Below are positions 48,701 to 62,040 of a DNA stretch of 64,000 nucleotides, piece by piece. The notes below the pieces were generated by a model. The model was not told the DNA's origin. It saw only the letters and a list, made by a program, of their open reading frames with translations, and ran no database searches. The position numbers were made by a program, and so were the translations under genes. Within the stretch, counting starts at the first letter, position 1, and every line of letters begins with the position of its first letter. Source of the DNA: Onchocerca lupi (taxonomy: Eukaryota > Nematoda > Chromadorea > Rhabditida > Onchocercidae); NCBI GenBank assembly GCA_028564675.1, contig JAOVVO010000120.1:62001-126000 (forward strand), read 5' to 3'.

Positions 48701-50751
48701 AGTAGAATCGTGTAAGTCATATAATAATTTCAACTTCAATTTGTGCTATTGTATTTCCAGAAATTTTTTTTAGGTAAACCATAGGTTATTACTTGATGGC
48801 ATGTTTACTGTTTGTGGTATACCAAAAAAATACTTTAAAACGGTATGTTCTTCGATCGATAAGTTAGACAAGCTCCCGTGGGAAAATATCCGAAATGAAT
48901 TATGTACTGATAAGCATATTCATTCTGATGTTGTCAATAAACTGGAGACTTTCGTACGTTTACGAGGTTCGTTGTATTTTTCAAAATTTTCTCTATTAAT
49001 TGCCTTTATTAAACATAAAGAAGAAGGAAATTTGAAGGAAGATAAATATTTATGAACGAAATGAGTATATTAAATAAACGATGGCAACAGAAAGGATTTT
49101 CGTTTTTATTCATTATAATTGCCGGTAACATGACAAAAGTTGAGGCATCACATCATATTTTTGAAGAATATATTAAAATGAACAGGGTGCAGTATGCTGC
49201 TTTGTTGTATCTTTCTGCTTACTAATCAGTTTTTTGTGTAAATATGTCTGTCAATTATAATTTTGTACCATTATTCATCCGTCTTTTAATTGTATTGACA
49301 TTATTAGTTTTGTGATACGATATTTAATTCTTTCTTATTTTTTCATTTAGGATAATGCAATTGGAATTCAGTTTTTTACAGAAAATGACAATAGCTTAAC
49401 AAATTTCGATTTATTGAACTGGTTTGAGAAAGATGAAACGACATCGAAAAATAATGATATACAAAAAGCGGTATCTGAAATGAAACAACTTTTGGAATAT
49501 TGTGAGCTTTTTGGTATTCTTTCGACTGTCACTATTGAGCCGTCATTGGCACGAGGTCTTGATTATTATACGGGAGCAATTTTTGAAGTTACTTTGAAAG
49601 GTTAGTTGTTTTTTTCCTTAATTTAAAATCTTATTTTTTAATAGAGTACTAATTAATTGATGAATAAATTAGATCTACATGTTAATATTATGCATGTAAC
49701 TCAGCTAGTTTAGATTCAGCATTTTTCATCACAGAACATCAATTGAAGAGCGACTACTAATAAAAATTTGGCATAGAAGTAAATGCATATAGTGGAACTA
49801 CAAAACTGAATTTTAGATACTTTCGAGAAAACAGCAATGGAAAATGGTAATGCTGATGAAGAAATCCAAGCTGTGAATATAGGATCAGTTGCTGGTGGTG
49901 GTCGTTACGATAATTTGGTATCAATGTTTTTGCCGAAGCAGAAAGTGCCTTGCGTGGGAATATCGATCGGGATTGAAAGACTTTTTACGATTATGAAAGA
50001 AAAATCAAAGGTAATTAGTCCTAAAAATTTAAGGTCTCAGTTTTAATTCACCTTTAAAAAATTTTGCTCATTACAACGTTTCTGTCATTTAGATGGAGCA
50101 TATGCGATCAAAAGATACACAAATTCTTGTAGTTTCTGCACAAAAGAAATTGGTGAAGGAAAGGATGAAGATTTGTCGGTTGCTATGGGATAATAATATC
50201 AAGGTTTGATACTAAATAAATTTGATTGCCATCATTTTTCATTAGCTTTATCTTATGTGTTCCATGGTTTAAGATGTTCAGACATTCTAGAAACTACATA
50301 TTTCTTTTAAAAAATTCAATCCTTTTCATTAGTCACTTGTTTTTCATTTGTTATTTTGGATTTCAGGCTGAAATGGCTTTGAAGGCAAATCCGAAGATGT
50401 TAGATCAAATGCAGTATTGTGAAGAGCATAAGATACCGCTAGCAGTAATTGTTGGTGAACGCGAGTTAGAAGAAGGCATCTTGAAATTGAGGGATGTGCC
50501 TTCTCGTACCGAACAGGTATCATTTTGATTCCAAGTTTTCTAAAAATTAAATTTTGATTTTCATGCTTATTTAATAAACAAATTTTACTTTTTCATATAC
50601 TAATTTAATGATCAAAATATTATTCGTGGAATTGATGATGTAATCGATATTTTGATGTTGTTGAATGTTTCGGATCAAAATCGTAGCATTACAGGACATA
50701 CCTCGTGACAGTTTGGTGGAAGAGTTGAAGAGAAGGTTGAAACATCTGTAG
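45767..50751 (+). CDS. HARS1: histidyl-tRNA synthetase
   Basis: Eleven exons: 45767-45877, 47218-47305, 47395-47612, 47985-48107, 48425-48532, 48774-48953, 49351-49600, 49817-50010, 50093-50203, 50367-50516, 50695-50751, giving 529 aa (human 509). Class II synthetase landmarks are present: PRGTRDYGPQDMALRKQVLD (motif 1 region), RRDNPSRGRFREFYQCDFDI (motif 2), the histidine-binding LARGLDYYTG (342-351), AGGGRYDNLVSMF, and VGISIGIERLF (motif 3). The C-terminal anticodon-binding domain runs from TQILVVSAQKKL to RRLKHL. The N-terminal residues EIKALASEIQALK may be a short remnant of the WHEP-like helix region. The enzyme charges tRNA-His. The exon 6 end is a choice: 48953 (GTACGT donor) keeps phase with exon 7, whereas 48966 would require an extra exon. 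No mitochondrial targeting start is visible. AATAAA lies at 50905. Confidence 0.95.
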
Positions 50752-53167
50752 TAATTAAGATTTGATTAATTGTTGATCTTTGCCATGTCTGAATTTTTCA
50801 TTTTTCGGTTTCGATTTTGGAAAATTTATCAGCACCAGAAGTGCTCAAAGTTAGCGAAAAAATCGAAAAATCTCGTTAGTGAACTATAAATAAAATTATT
50901 TATAAATAAAGTTATTCATTACTTGAGTTTAAATTTCCGAATAATCATGTTTTTAGCTTTTGATTAAACGGAATAATTCTGTATTTTATTGATCATACTT
51001 TGACATCTTTTCCCATTGTTCTTTTCTTGTTGTTGCTTACTGGAGTGATGAAATAAAAATGATATTCTCTTATATTAGAGAAATAAGTCGCTGAAAGAGC
51101 AAAAAGAAAAAGTGACACATATTTCAGGATGAAAAAAAAAATAAATAAGTAATTGGCAAGAACGAAATAGAAAACAAGAATGGTATTCTACTGAATAATT
51201 CCCCACATGTGTAATGTTAACACATCTGAGTAACTTGGATAGTTCATCATATAGCTGGGAAGCATAAAATTTGTAGCATATTTCGAAATCCTCAACATTT
51301 CTGTCAATAGTCCGAGATTTCATGAATTGTCACAGCTTATGTTAACATTACTTTCAAGTATTTTCAGTAATTTGATAGTTGTCAACACTGAATATCGAAA
51401 AATAAGAAACCAGACAAGTACCGTTTTTTCTTTCTTTTCCTGCACGTCACATTATTCTTATGATAAAATAACAGCTGGGTATTCGAAAAAGTAGTTTTGT
51501 AAGTAGTAGAAAGAAACCGTAGAATGGATATTATGTTACAGAACTGGTTTGATAAGCCGATAGTACTGTTGTATAGTACTATTACATATAAAACATCCTA
51601 AAATTTCGCACCTTTATCAGTAAATACTGCAGCTAAAACACAACTGTTATTGTCTTAGTAGTAGTTAGCTGAGATTCATATCTCCAGATTTAAATTTTGT
51701 TTTTGATTTGAAATTAATCAAAAATCACATTTCACGAAAATATTGATTTGGTGAGCGCACTTCGAATTTTCAATGAACATAATTCAAAAATAATAAAAAA
51801 ATCATAATTCTAAATATGCTAATTTCAGTAAAAAGCTTTTTGTGATCATTAATACGAATTATAATACTCATATTGATTATGACTACTGCTGGTAATTGTG
51901 ATAATTGCATCGCTAGATATTGTACTGCTATTGACAGACAATTTGTAATCTTTGCCATCTGTCTAATCGTGAATCATATCAATTTTTTTTGGCCAAGTTT
52001 TCTTTATATAATATAATAATTCTAGTAGTATGTCTCGGCTCCTCTGCATAATTTTCGTTTTTACCGCTACAAAATTTTGGATATTTGCATAACTCATCGA
52101 ATATTCGTTGATTTTTTTCAAACTTCTGCCAGCAACATATAAAATCTTCCATATTTCAAACTCAATTATAATAGATTCCGCTACTACTATTGCTATTACA
52201 AATTAAGAAAGTAATTGAAAGCACTAATATAAGATCAATTTATACATTCAAAAAGCCTATATGAGAGAAATTATTCACTAAACTCATATGCTTCATTTTA
52301 TCTTCAGAATTCAAATAGTAAAATCTTTTTAAATTTCAATCCGTGAACGTTCGAATGAAGAAATGTGTTCGAATGAAAAAAAACATGATCATTTTATCGT
52401 GAAGATTTCACTTTTATCAAGAGGAAATGAAAAATTATTTGTTAAACGTGAAATAATTTTATGTATAGTATTTTTTATTAAAAAATAATATTTTACTACT
52501 AATGCAGCAAACTTTCGTCCGGAAAAATATTATTTTACCAATTCGGAAATACCACATGGAATTAATATTTTGTTATGTGATTGCCTGATCAGAAAGTTAT
52601 TTCAACAGAGATTGTCATTGTAGATATTTTATTGCAGAAAATAATTTCCATCAAAGAAAAACAAATAATGGAAATATTATTAATGCAAAAGAATTTTTCT
52701 ATAACAATTTTTTATATTTATCAAACTGAATGATTGGAAAAAAAAAGACCAAAAAGTGTGTGAAATAAAAATATTTTCGAAAATTATTCATCCACCTGTA
52801 ATTGAAAGTATGCATTTATAGGCGTAAAGATTGCGTCGAATTCTCATCACAACATTTTTTTCGTCCTTTTTTCCTTTTTCTTTTATCCAAAATTGCTGTT
52901 GTACAATAACATATTTACATTTGATGTATCCCGAAATGATTTTTCTGCTAGTTGCAGGAAGAAAGAAATCTTCTTTTTCCAATCATAAATATATTTTCTA
53001 TCGAATAATAAAAATACAAAATCTACGCTTCAGCTCTTGCTTCAATATATAAAAACATCTTATCATATATGAAATTATCATTCATATGCATGGATAAAAG
53101 CATTTACATAAAACTCTCCTGAATTTATCTTTCCAGAGTGTCGCATTTTCGACGCCAAACAGTTATC
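50752..53167. other. intergenic region between HARS and the secreted-protein gene
   Basis: About 2.4 kb, AT-rich, with no recognised exon on either strand. AATAAA at 50905-50910 is the likely HARS polyadenylation signal. Minor open frames (51075-51323, 52788-52982) have no recognisable similarity. Confidence 0.5.
50905..50910 (+). terminator. polyadenylation signal AATAAA of HARS
   Basis: AATAAA in TATAAATAAAG lies about 155 bases after the HARS stop codon. An earlier ATAAATAAAA at about 50887 is an alternative. Confidence 0.5.
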
Positions 53168-54720
53168 ATGATGAAGCACTATCGACAGCTTATTATCATT
53201 TTCATCATTTTCCAACTATCGCTTATTACAAAATCTTGTATGCGTAAGTGATCGTCATTATTAGTGCTATCATTATCATTATTATTATCATAATTACTAT
53301 TTACAAAAGTTCTGATGAAAAAAAAAGACCTGTACTAGATTAGGTATTGATTCGATGAACTGAATATTCATTAAACAGTATATTCGGTATGAATAGAATA
53401 AGTGCATTTTTAATTAAAAAAAAATTTTTCTTAAAATATAAAACATTTTTCTCCTGTGTATTTTTCTTGTAATAAATTTATCATATTGGTTAAATAGGAA
53501 AAGAGCAAAATTAAGAAAAAATTTGCAAAATAGCCAACTTGACCATTAAGTTAGGAACTTAATTAATAAAAAATGAATAGGAGATTGAGATCAAATTTAA
53601 ATTCTTTTCATTTGTAATATGAAACTTAATTAAAAAAAGACTATTTCTGTGATAGATAATCTTTTCAAACTTACTTTGCTTCGCAAACAATACTATTCCT
53701 AAATTTTTTGCAATTGGAAAAAACCAGTTTTATTTTTATGATAGTTACTATTTTGTTAATTGGTTAGATGTAAATTAACAAGTTTTAATTGCAGCACTGC
53801 CGTCATTTTTGAACTATGGCAATGTTATGTTTCAATTACTTCAAAATACAGAATGTAAGGGTGGCAAAGTATATGAAATACAGAATGTTCTGGTAAAATT
53901 TTCAAATTGACTTATCACATTGCTTCGAACATGCATAAATTATTTTGAAATTTTATTCCAGTCAGTTTAATTTCAAATTTTTGTTGCAAAATGGAACGAA
54001 ATATTTTGCTCAGTAGCAGTTCTTTTTTTCCCATCTTTTTATTAGTTAATGTAACTGCAAACTTTGATGAAAATTCAGTGAAAGAAATTAAATTTCGATT
54101 TTTTTAAAGATAATTTGCTTAGTTTTTATCAAGTAATAAATGATAGCTTTATTCTTCAAATCTGAATAAACTTAATTAAATTCCATTCATTGTATGATCC
54201 GCAACATCCACAACATATAAAGTAATATGAAATAATTTTAACTTTTAGTGTTGATAGTATCGAAAATGCAAATAATTGTGTTTTCATTAGGAATAATTTT
54301 ACAAATTTCAAATCATTCATTAAACATCAATAGTAAATGCTATTTCATTACTAATTCGAATTCTTATCAAAACAAAAGTTCAGAATTTTTACTGCCAAAT
54401 AGATATCGAACAATTCATCTACAATTATTAGAAGCTTAAATTATAATTAACTCTTATCATATATTGTTATATGCAGAATGATACTTAAATACTCATGGTA
54501 GATTACCGTATTACTAATCTTTCTTTTACAACTTTTACCATAATATTCGATGAATTTTTTCCAGGATACTGATCAATGTTCACAGGCATGTTTAGCTTTC
54601 AGCTGTGTTGCTGTCAATGTTTTTCAATTAGGAGAATTCGATTTTACCTGTGAAATTTTGGCTACCATAGTGGGTATAGTGCCAGCACAAGGTGCTGCAT
54701 GTTATACACCGATTCTTTGA
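53168..54720 (+). CDS. small secreted cysteine-rich protein
   Basis: Three exons join in phase: 53168-53243, 53795-53892, 54565-54720, giving 109 aa. The first 23 residues form a typical signal peptide: basic MMKHYRQ, a hydrophobic LIIIFIIFQLSLIT core, then KSC. The mature part is about 85 residues with seven cysteines, arranged as a CKGG, then DQCSQACLAFSC, then FTCEIL and a C-terminal AACYTP. The CxxxCxxxxC and CeIL spacing recalls PAN/apple-like modules of nematode secreted proteins, but that is only a resemblance and no family is claimed. No membrane anchor follows. Its neighbours (HARS and Timeless) give no functional clue. Phase-consistent splicing and a clean signal peptide support a real gene; ATG ATG allows two starts one codon apart. 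Confidence 0.8.
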
Positions 54721-56702
54721 TCATATTTCTCTTCCAACATTTATAGATATTGTAATTTGCTTAGCTAAGAAATCATTTTATAGTCGATACATTTGTAATA
54801 TAAGTGTGTGATCAATTTTGAAAATTTTATTGCTATTAAATCAGTTATAAAATTTATGGCTCATAGCATTTTTGTCGTGATAATGTAACAATGTAAATTA
54901 AATATTCCATTTCCTTGAAAGTACTTCTTTTCTAATATCATCGACAATTTTGCTTGTTGATTGAAAATGTGAAATCGTAATAAAAAAAGAAAAAAAAAAA
55001 CGAGAAAGACGAAATATTTCGGATCAAAATAATTCCAAAAAGTTATCCATGACTAATTTATTTGAGATTAAAAAATTTGCTAAATTTAATTTCTTCTAAA
55101 CATAAAAATTTAATCTTTTAAATCCAATTTTTTATTAAATGAATTATCTAGCATTAATTTCTTCGTTTTCTTATTTCAAAAATATGGAACATTTGTTGTT
55201 AATTTACTAATGACAAATAATGAATTGCATTTTAAGTTTACAGAGAATAATTGTTAATAAATTAATTTATCATTATTTGCATAGATATATTCGAGTTTAA
55301 TTCTCATATTGAACAGCGCCATATATCAATGTTTCAGCAAATATTATAAAATATCATTATCACTTTTACCTGCTTCCAACAAAATTATCCCCGTGAAATT
55401 TATCGGACTAAGCTGGATTCTCAAATCCTACCTGCTTGAACAGAACTACTAATCATGAAATCTACTTGGCCAGACTAAGATCCTAAATTATCCCAATAGT
55501 CCGTTCTTGTTTCTTATTCACAATATCCGGATATTTTTTACCATTATTGATATCTTCACTTCTATCGCTTATAACTACCAGAAGTTTTGGCTTATCTTAT
55601 TTCGTTACTATTTGACATAAGACAAAATGGAAATTTTTAAAGTTAAAAAAAGTAAATAATTTATTGAAGAAGATAAATTGTTATTTAATCAAAAAAGAAA
55701 TCAATCCAAAATATTGTTCATTTGACAAATATACATAATAAGAGATGAAAAAAATACAGATACAATATTTGATATGGATGGAAAAAAAATTTCGTAAAAA
55801 ATAGGAAAAATAATTTCAGATTAACTAGCAAAGGATCCAAGCAAGAGAAGGGAGAAGATTACTGACTGAAATTTCAAATTCAAAACCAGTCCTAAATCTT
55901 TTTTATGATATTTCCAATTATCAGTTGCGACTACTTGATTTTAATACCATCCAGCAGTTTTTGATTTTTTGACTCGCTTGCAATGTTATCCGTCGTAAGT
56001 TGACAAATCGAATTTGCTGAAAGAACAACTGAGGATTGAATCGAAATTTTGTCAGTCTCAACCGAAGTCTCGAGAATTTAAACTTTATTTTCGATGATCA
56101 AAATTAGAGTTCCAACAATTAGGATAAAAATTTCAATTAACATTGAAACTTTCACGCATTACATTAAAATTTCTATAACTTTGATAATATAATATCGACG
56201 ATTAGCATGGAAATTTCAAAAGTTCTGATCAAAATTTCATAGTCAAGAGAAAAAATTTGATAATCAAAACAAAAATTTCGGTAAATTAAAACTAAAAATA
56301 ATGAAAAAATCCTGTAAAGAATGTTCTGATTATTTAAATCTAAGGATATCATGCGTAGGAATTCAAAAAAATTTTTTGAAATTTGAAATTTTAATTACCA
56401 ATCTTCCTGCATCGGACATTTCACAATGCTCTCATCTCTTCCTATTACTCTCACATTGTCGCAATTATCTCTCTTCTTAGTTGTGGCGGAATAGTCAAAT
56501 TTGAAATTTGAATAATTTAAATTGTTTGTCCATCGTCGTTTAAAGTGGTGGGACTATGATGATATTGCTTTTTGATTGCTGATAATATTGATAGTGACTG
56601 ATAAGGTGTCAATAGTAAGATTTTAATACTAATTTGTTGTATTAACTTGACTATATAATAAGCATTTCAGAAGTTTTGATAAATGTTCGAACTTTTTTCT
56701 CG
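54721..56702. other. intergenic region upstream of Timeless
   Basis: About 2 kb of AT-rich sequence with no recognised exon. Around 56040-56300, short AAAATTTC-type blocks recur at irregular 30-45 bp spacing, a weak periodicity. The Timeless promoter should lie near 56450-56700 but shows no defined element. Confidence 0.45.
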
Positions 56703-59700
56703 ATGGAACGGGTAATTCAATCAACAATCAATGCTTTGGGTTTTCTGGAAAATGGCGTTTACTATCCGGAACCAGACTGTTTTGGTATAATTTCGGAGCA
56801 AATTTTTTTTTAATTTTTAGATTTTTGCCATTTTTTTTTTTTTTTTTTTTTTATTAGATTCCATTTTCTTAACCAATTTTTTGTTATGCAGAATCTTACG
56901 CTGAAGTCTTTAAAAACGCAAACTTTCGAAAAAAAACTTTATTTCAAATCAATTTAAATTCAATTAGAAAGTATACGTGATTTGATACGATTCTTACGGA
57001 ATGATACGGCTATGGCGGTAGCACGACGTGTTTGCGGTGAAAGGAATATTATCCGATACGATTTGATTCCGATCATGAAATCACCAAGCACGTCTGATAA
57101 ATTATTTGATATTGCTTTAAGGTATTTATTCTCATTCTTTTTTTTTTCAGCAATAAAATTGTTAATGCAATTAAATTCAATAACTAATTAAATTCGAAGA
57201 AGGCATATTTCTTTTTATAAATTCCTGCTGACAGTTAAAGATTTTGCTCCAGAGTATTTATCTGTCAAACTGAATTCGATGTTATTAAGCTACTAAATAT
57301 TGATTTTTATCGTTAATATATTTGAATTTAATTAGATCAAACATTTATTCAAAAGAGCCCGAAAATTTTTTTGATAGAAATTAAATTTCTATATTTTTAT
57401 AATATGGTAAGAACCATTGTTTAACAATAAAATATAAATAAGATTAGCATGCTATATATTAGCATACCATATTATATCGTATATGCTTCAGTCAATCCAA
57501 GAATATTTTATTTGTCAGGTCAGCTCAGTGTATTTATGCAAGTAGTGGAGTTATTTTAAAATATCAAAATTAGTTTTATTGTTTTACATACATTTCAGGC
57601 TTACGATAAACTTATGCCAACCAGTTGCATTAATGTTTGGTGAACGACATCCAGAGGATAAGAAAATTTGGCTGGTTTATCAAGAAGTAAAGCTATTTTT
57701 GACGTTAAATCAAGATGGTTATTAATTAAGTTTGGAGTTAATCTTTCTTTGCGTATTCTTTTTTTGTAGTTTGTCGTTTGCTTTGACATTGAAAATAATA
57801 CTTTGATTGCAGATTGAGAAAAATCTCAGAAATTCCAAAGAAGCCTTCGGTGATGTTCAGTTGTTCAAAATCTTTGAGAGAAAAGTTTCGACCTATTTTG
57901 CTCAGGTATATATAAAAATTTCGCTTACAGATCTGAATTGAACAACTTTATCAAGTGGGTTGGAATATTTCGGTAATCAAAGCCTTGAGAATAAGAGCAT
58001 TAGAATTGCAAATATATCTTGAGATTGAAAATGTAGATATTTTGACTGCATGAATAGAACAAGGATTCATTTAACCAATCTGCTTAATTTGAATCAATTC
58101 AATTCGTTATAGTATATTACGTATAAATCTGATATGAAAAAACATAACTTCCAAGCTACATGTCATTTTAATATGAAAGACGGCAGAATGGAAGACTGCA
58201 AAGGAGCAAGCAAGTCTTTTATAGTTTTTAGATAATTCTATTGCGAAAAGCGAAAATGACGGAAAAGAATTCAAAAACACTATACCTACTAATCCATTCA
58301 CAGATTTCCATCCTATCTTCATAATCATCTTTATTTCTCCTATATTCTTTGAAAAATAGATTGCAGAAATCTTCTAGTCCAGAATAACAGTTCTCTTCCT
58401 TATTTTTAGCAGATATTAAATCGCCAAAAACCAAGTAATATTAATTCTTTTACGAAGATTCAATGAGAAAGGTTGCTTTTCTTCTTAACCATAGTTTGAC
58501 TGAAAATAAAAAAATGATTGTTCATTATTTTCTGGACTCTATGTTTTTTTTTTCTTTTTTTTTTTCTTTGGAAAAACAAATAAGAGTACCAAATATCATT
58601 TTTTCGAAACATTTCTTTTCAGGACTGGTTAGAAAGAGATGAAGAAACGAAACTTTTGGTGGAAAGAATTTTTGCTTTATCTCGTTATGTTCTTGCTGTT
58701 GGTGATACTGATTTGGATATTGAAGTAAGGAGAAGAATTTCATTTCAGAAAACATTTCATAGATGTCCATTCTGTTCTTCATTTGAATTAGTTTTTCTTT
58801 TTTTTTTTTTTCGAAGTTTTTCCGTGCAATTGCCCGGATTACATACCAATATATTTTTGCAGCGTCTTCCTCAAGATATGAACAGTCATGATCAATTAGT
58901 TCTGGCCTTTTTGGAAAGTGGTTTTGGAAAATTACTTGTTGAAATATCCGAAAATTCAACAGAACATGATTTTCACTTGTATATTTTGGAGATTTTTGCC
59001 ATGTTGCTGAAGCAATACGTAAATTTTTGCTAAATTATTGGATTTCTTTTTCGATTTTTTTTTTCAAATAATAAGAGCTGAAAATTCAGGAAGCAAGGGA
59101 TATCGTCGAAGCTGGAAGTATTCATACTTCAGAAGAAAGGAAAAGACAACAGACTGAAATGCAAAAAGTTGTTATACAAGAAATGGAGAAACAGCTGAAT
59201 AAGCGTCGATATATGTCGAGCAGACATACCGCTTTTGCAGGATCTTACATTTTGAAAGGATTGAAAGCCATTAATAAAGAAAACGATATGGTTGTCAACA
59301 AGTTCTGTTTTTGGTTTCTATTTCATCAAAATCAGTTGAAGTGATGAACAAGAAAATTATTAGAATTTCGAATTAATTTCTTGTGAAATTTTATTAAGAT
59401 TATTTCTGCATTTTTAACATTAAGACTATATCTTTGTAATTTCCTTAAATTTAATATTATGTCAGGAATGTGTAATAAGTAGATTAAAATCAGTTTTTCG
59501 CCCATAGAGAAAGAAAAAATGGTTTAATGTATTCTGTGGAAATTATGACTAAACTTGTGGATATTAATCAACAATTTGTTGCAAGGAATATGGCTGAACG
59601 GCGAGCATGGAGATTCACTTTGAAAAAGATTGAAATTAATTCGCGAGCTTAAAGGAAATTAATGTATCATTTTTCATTTTTTTCAGAGTGATAAAAAATT

Positions 59701-62009
59701 CCAATGAAATCGATCATTTAAACAAGCGGAAGATTCAACAGCGAGTTCCGAAAAGCCGGCGACCATTTGACATTGAAACTAGCAAACATATTTCGATTCT
59801 CAACGTGCGTGTGGTTTTGCGATCTTTCTGTGTAGAAATGCTACAAAAGTCGTATTGTCGACTGATGTGCGGATGCAAAAATAGTGTAAGTTAATTTATT
59901 TGCAAAAGATGATGCAAATTTTGGATTTTTTCACATAAAATGGCACATATCAAGTTTAGATTTCAGTTTTTTCCACCATTTTAATAAGAACATCATAATT
60001 CGATCAATATTGTATTATACAGCCATTAGAGAATGCAGGTGAGAAAAAAAAATATTAAGTAGAAATCATTCTAGGCTTTTTCTGGAAAACGAACTTTGGG
60101 GCAAGCCAAAACTGATATACATTATTTTATTTTGATGCAGTTCTCGTTGGAATTCTGCCGTTTGGCTGGATTATCTCCTGAATATGTAAGTATTAATAGA
60201 TATCGCAAGTATCAAGTCCCAATTCTTTGAGGAAGTTTTTTTTCTCCTTTTTCTGTGGAAAGTTAATGGCAAAGGAAATAAAAATCGGTACAGATCATAT
60301 AGATCATAGTTTGGATTCATAGTCTAAATAAAATCTGTATGATCAATTTAGATAAAAACTTCGCTCACTATAGAGGCATTTCATCATGTCCAAACTCAAC
60401 TAGATAATTATCTGGAAAGAGCAAGAATTGAGCGAAAAGAGGGCCATATTCACGGATTACGCGCACAGTACGCTATAGCTGCTTATAAGGAATTATTGCT
60501 TACGTAAATTTTTTCCCCTAATTTTATTTATTTTTTTCCCTTTGGAAATTTCCACTTTTCATTACAAATAGGTAAATTTTCTTAATTTATTGAGCTCTTT
60601 TACTATTTCAGGCTAGTATCAATCCTGAAATCTGGAAGTGAGGAATGGAAGCGACAAATAGGGTCAACTTGTTCGCATATATTAAAAGTTGAAGAATATA
60701 GGGATTTGTCAAGTTGTGTTATTCGTAGATTTATGGTTAGTTAAATTTCAGTACACAATATTTTTTTCTGCTACAAACAAATTTTGATCTTTCGAAGTTT
60801 TCGATTTTTAAAGAATTATTATTTAAACATATTATGTTGATGTTAAAGTATTCCAAAAGATTCATTTAATGAAACACATGCCCTGATTTTCTGTTTTGAG
60901 CTGCTTTGGATTTCAAATAACTCCTATAAATTGAATTCTTCTAAATGGGAGTTATTTCTATGCTTGGGTTTAGAGCAGTTATTTTATAATTATTTTGTTA
61001 AATACATTCCGTGGTCTGCTGCAAGTTTTTACTAAGATCACATACTTGCAGCCCGGTGTATTCTCGAAAACTTTCTTGCGAAATATTGTGCTTGCAAATC
61101 ACACATATATTAGTTTGATTGAGAAGTTTTCCAAGAAAGGAATGTTATCGACGGTAGTTAAGCGTCAGAAGATCCGGAGACGGGAGCCAAAAAGAAAAGA
61201 AAAACAAGGTAATTATTTCTGGTTGACATTCTAGAAGGATTTTATTTTTTTGAAAGTCCGAATTGGTTTGAAATTATTTATTTCTATCTTTCCAGATCCT
61301 TGCTTTTCCTAGTGCAAATTACTGGATTTCTTTCAGAAAATATTGTACAAGAATCAATAAGACCAGACTGGAATTTATGGGATGATATTTGTGAAGAATT
61401 ATCGGATGTTATATTTGGATACGTTGAACCAACTGTTAATATTAGTGCCATCGATGTGCTTTTGAATGTCGAAGACCGGCTTCATCAGTATTTACTAACT
61501 TATTTGTTTATTTTCCCTATTGTTTTTCATTTCTCTTGTGTTATTGCATTCGATATTTCTTTATAACTTTTATTCTTACTTTCCTTTATTTTATAACAGT
61601 TATTGCAGCTAAGATTTCATGCGAATTTCGAGGTTTCAAAGCTCCCATTTCTAGAAATTTATTTTTAGACAGTTCGCAATGCTTATGGTGCAACATGCAC
61701 TTTGGCAGAGGCGTATAGCGGATGCTGTCGGTATATTTCGATCAGCGCGTGATTTATGGCCTGCAGATGGTGTGTTTGGAACAAACAACATTACCCCCGA
61801 GGATGAGTTCCTCGAATTACGGGCTATATACTTTGTGGATCTTAGAGAAGTCATTTTTCATTTTATCTCCCGCACTCTTTTCCATTCTCCTCTTTTTTTT
61901 CTTTTTTCATTTTCCTTATTTATTCAGCTTTTATTATTGACAGTTTCTGCTGAGTTAAGGCAGCTATAGAATGGTTTATTATTCTCAGATATTCATTTTT
62001 GTGTTTTGA

Positions 62010-62040
<31 letters not shown>

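Noticed and set aside
56040..56300. Recurring AAAATTTC blocks as a periodic A/T cluster
   Set aside because: The spacing is irregular by eye. A spectral analysis would be needed before claiming helical-period A/T clusters.
60023..60038. Micro-exon in Timeless (CCATTAGAGAATGCA with flanking AG and GTGAGA), or a 9-nt version at 60030-60038
   Set aside because: The 16-base version breaks phase. Extending the next exon upstream to the acceptor at 60074 gives KTDIHYFILMQFSLEF, which matches Timeless, so no micro-exon is needed.
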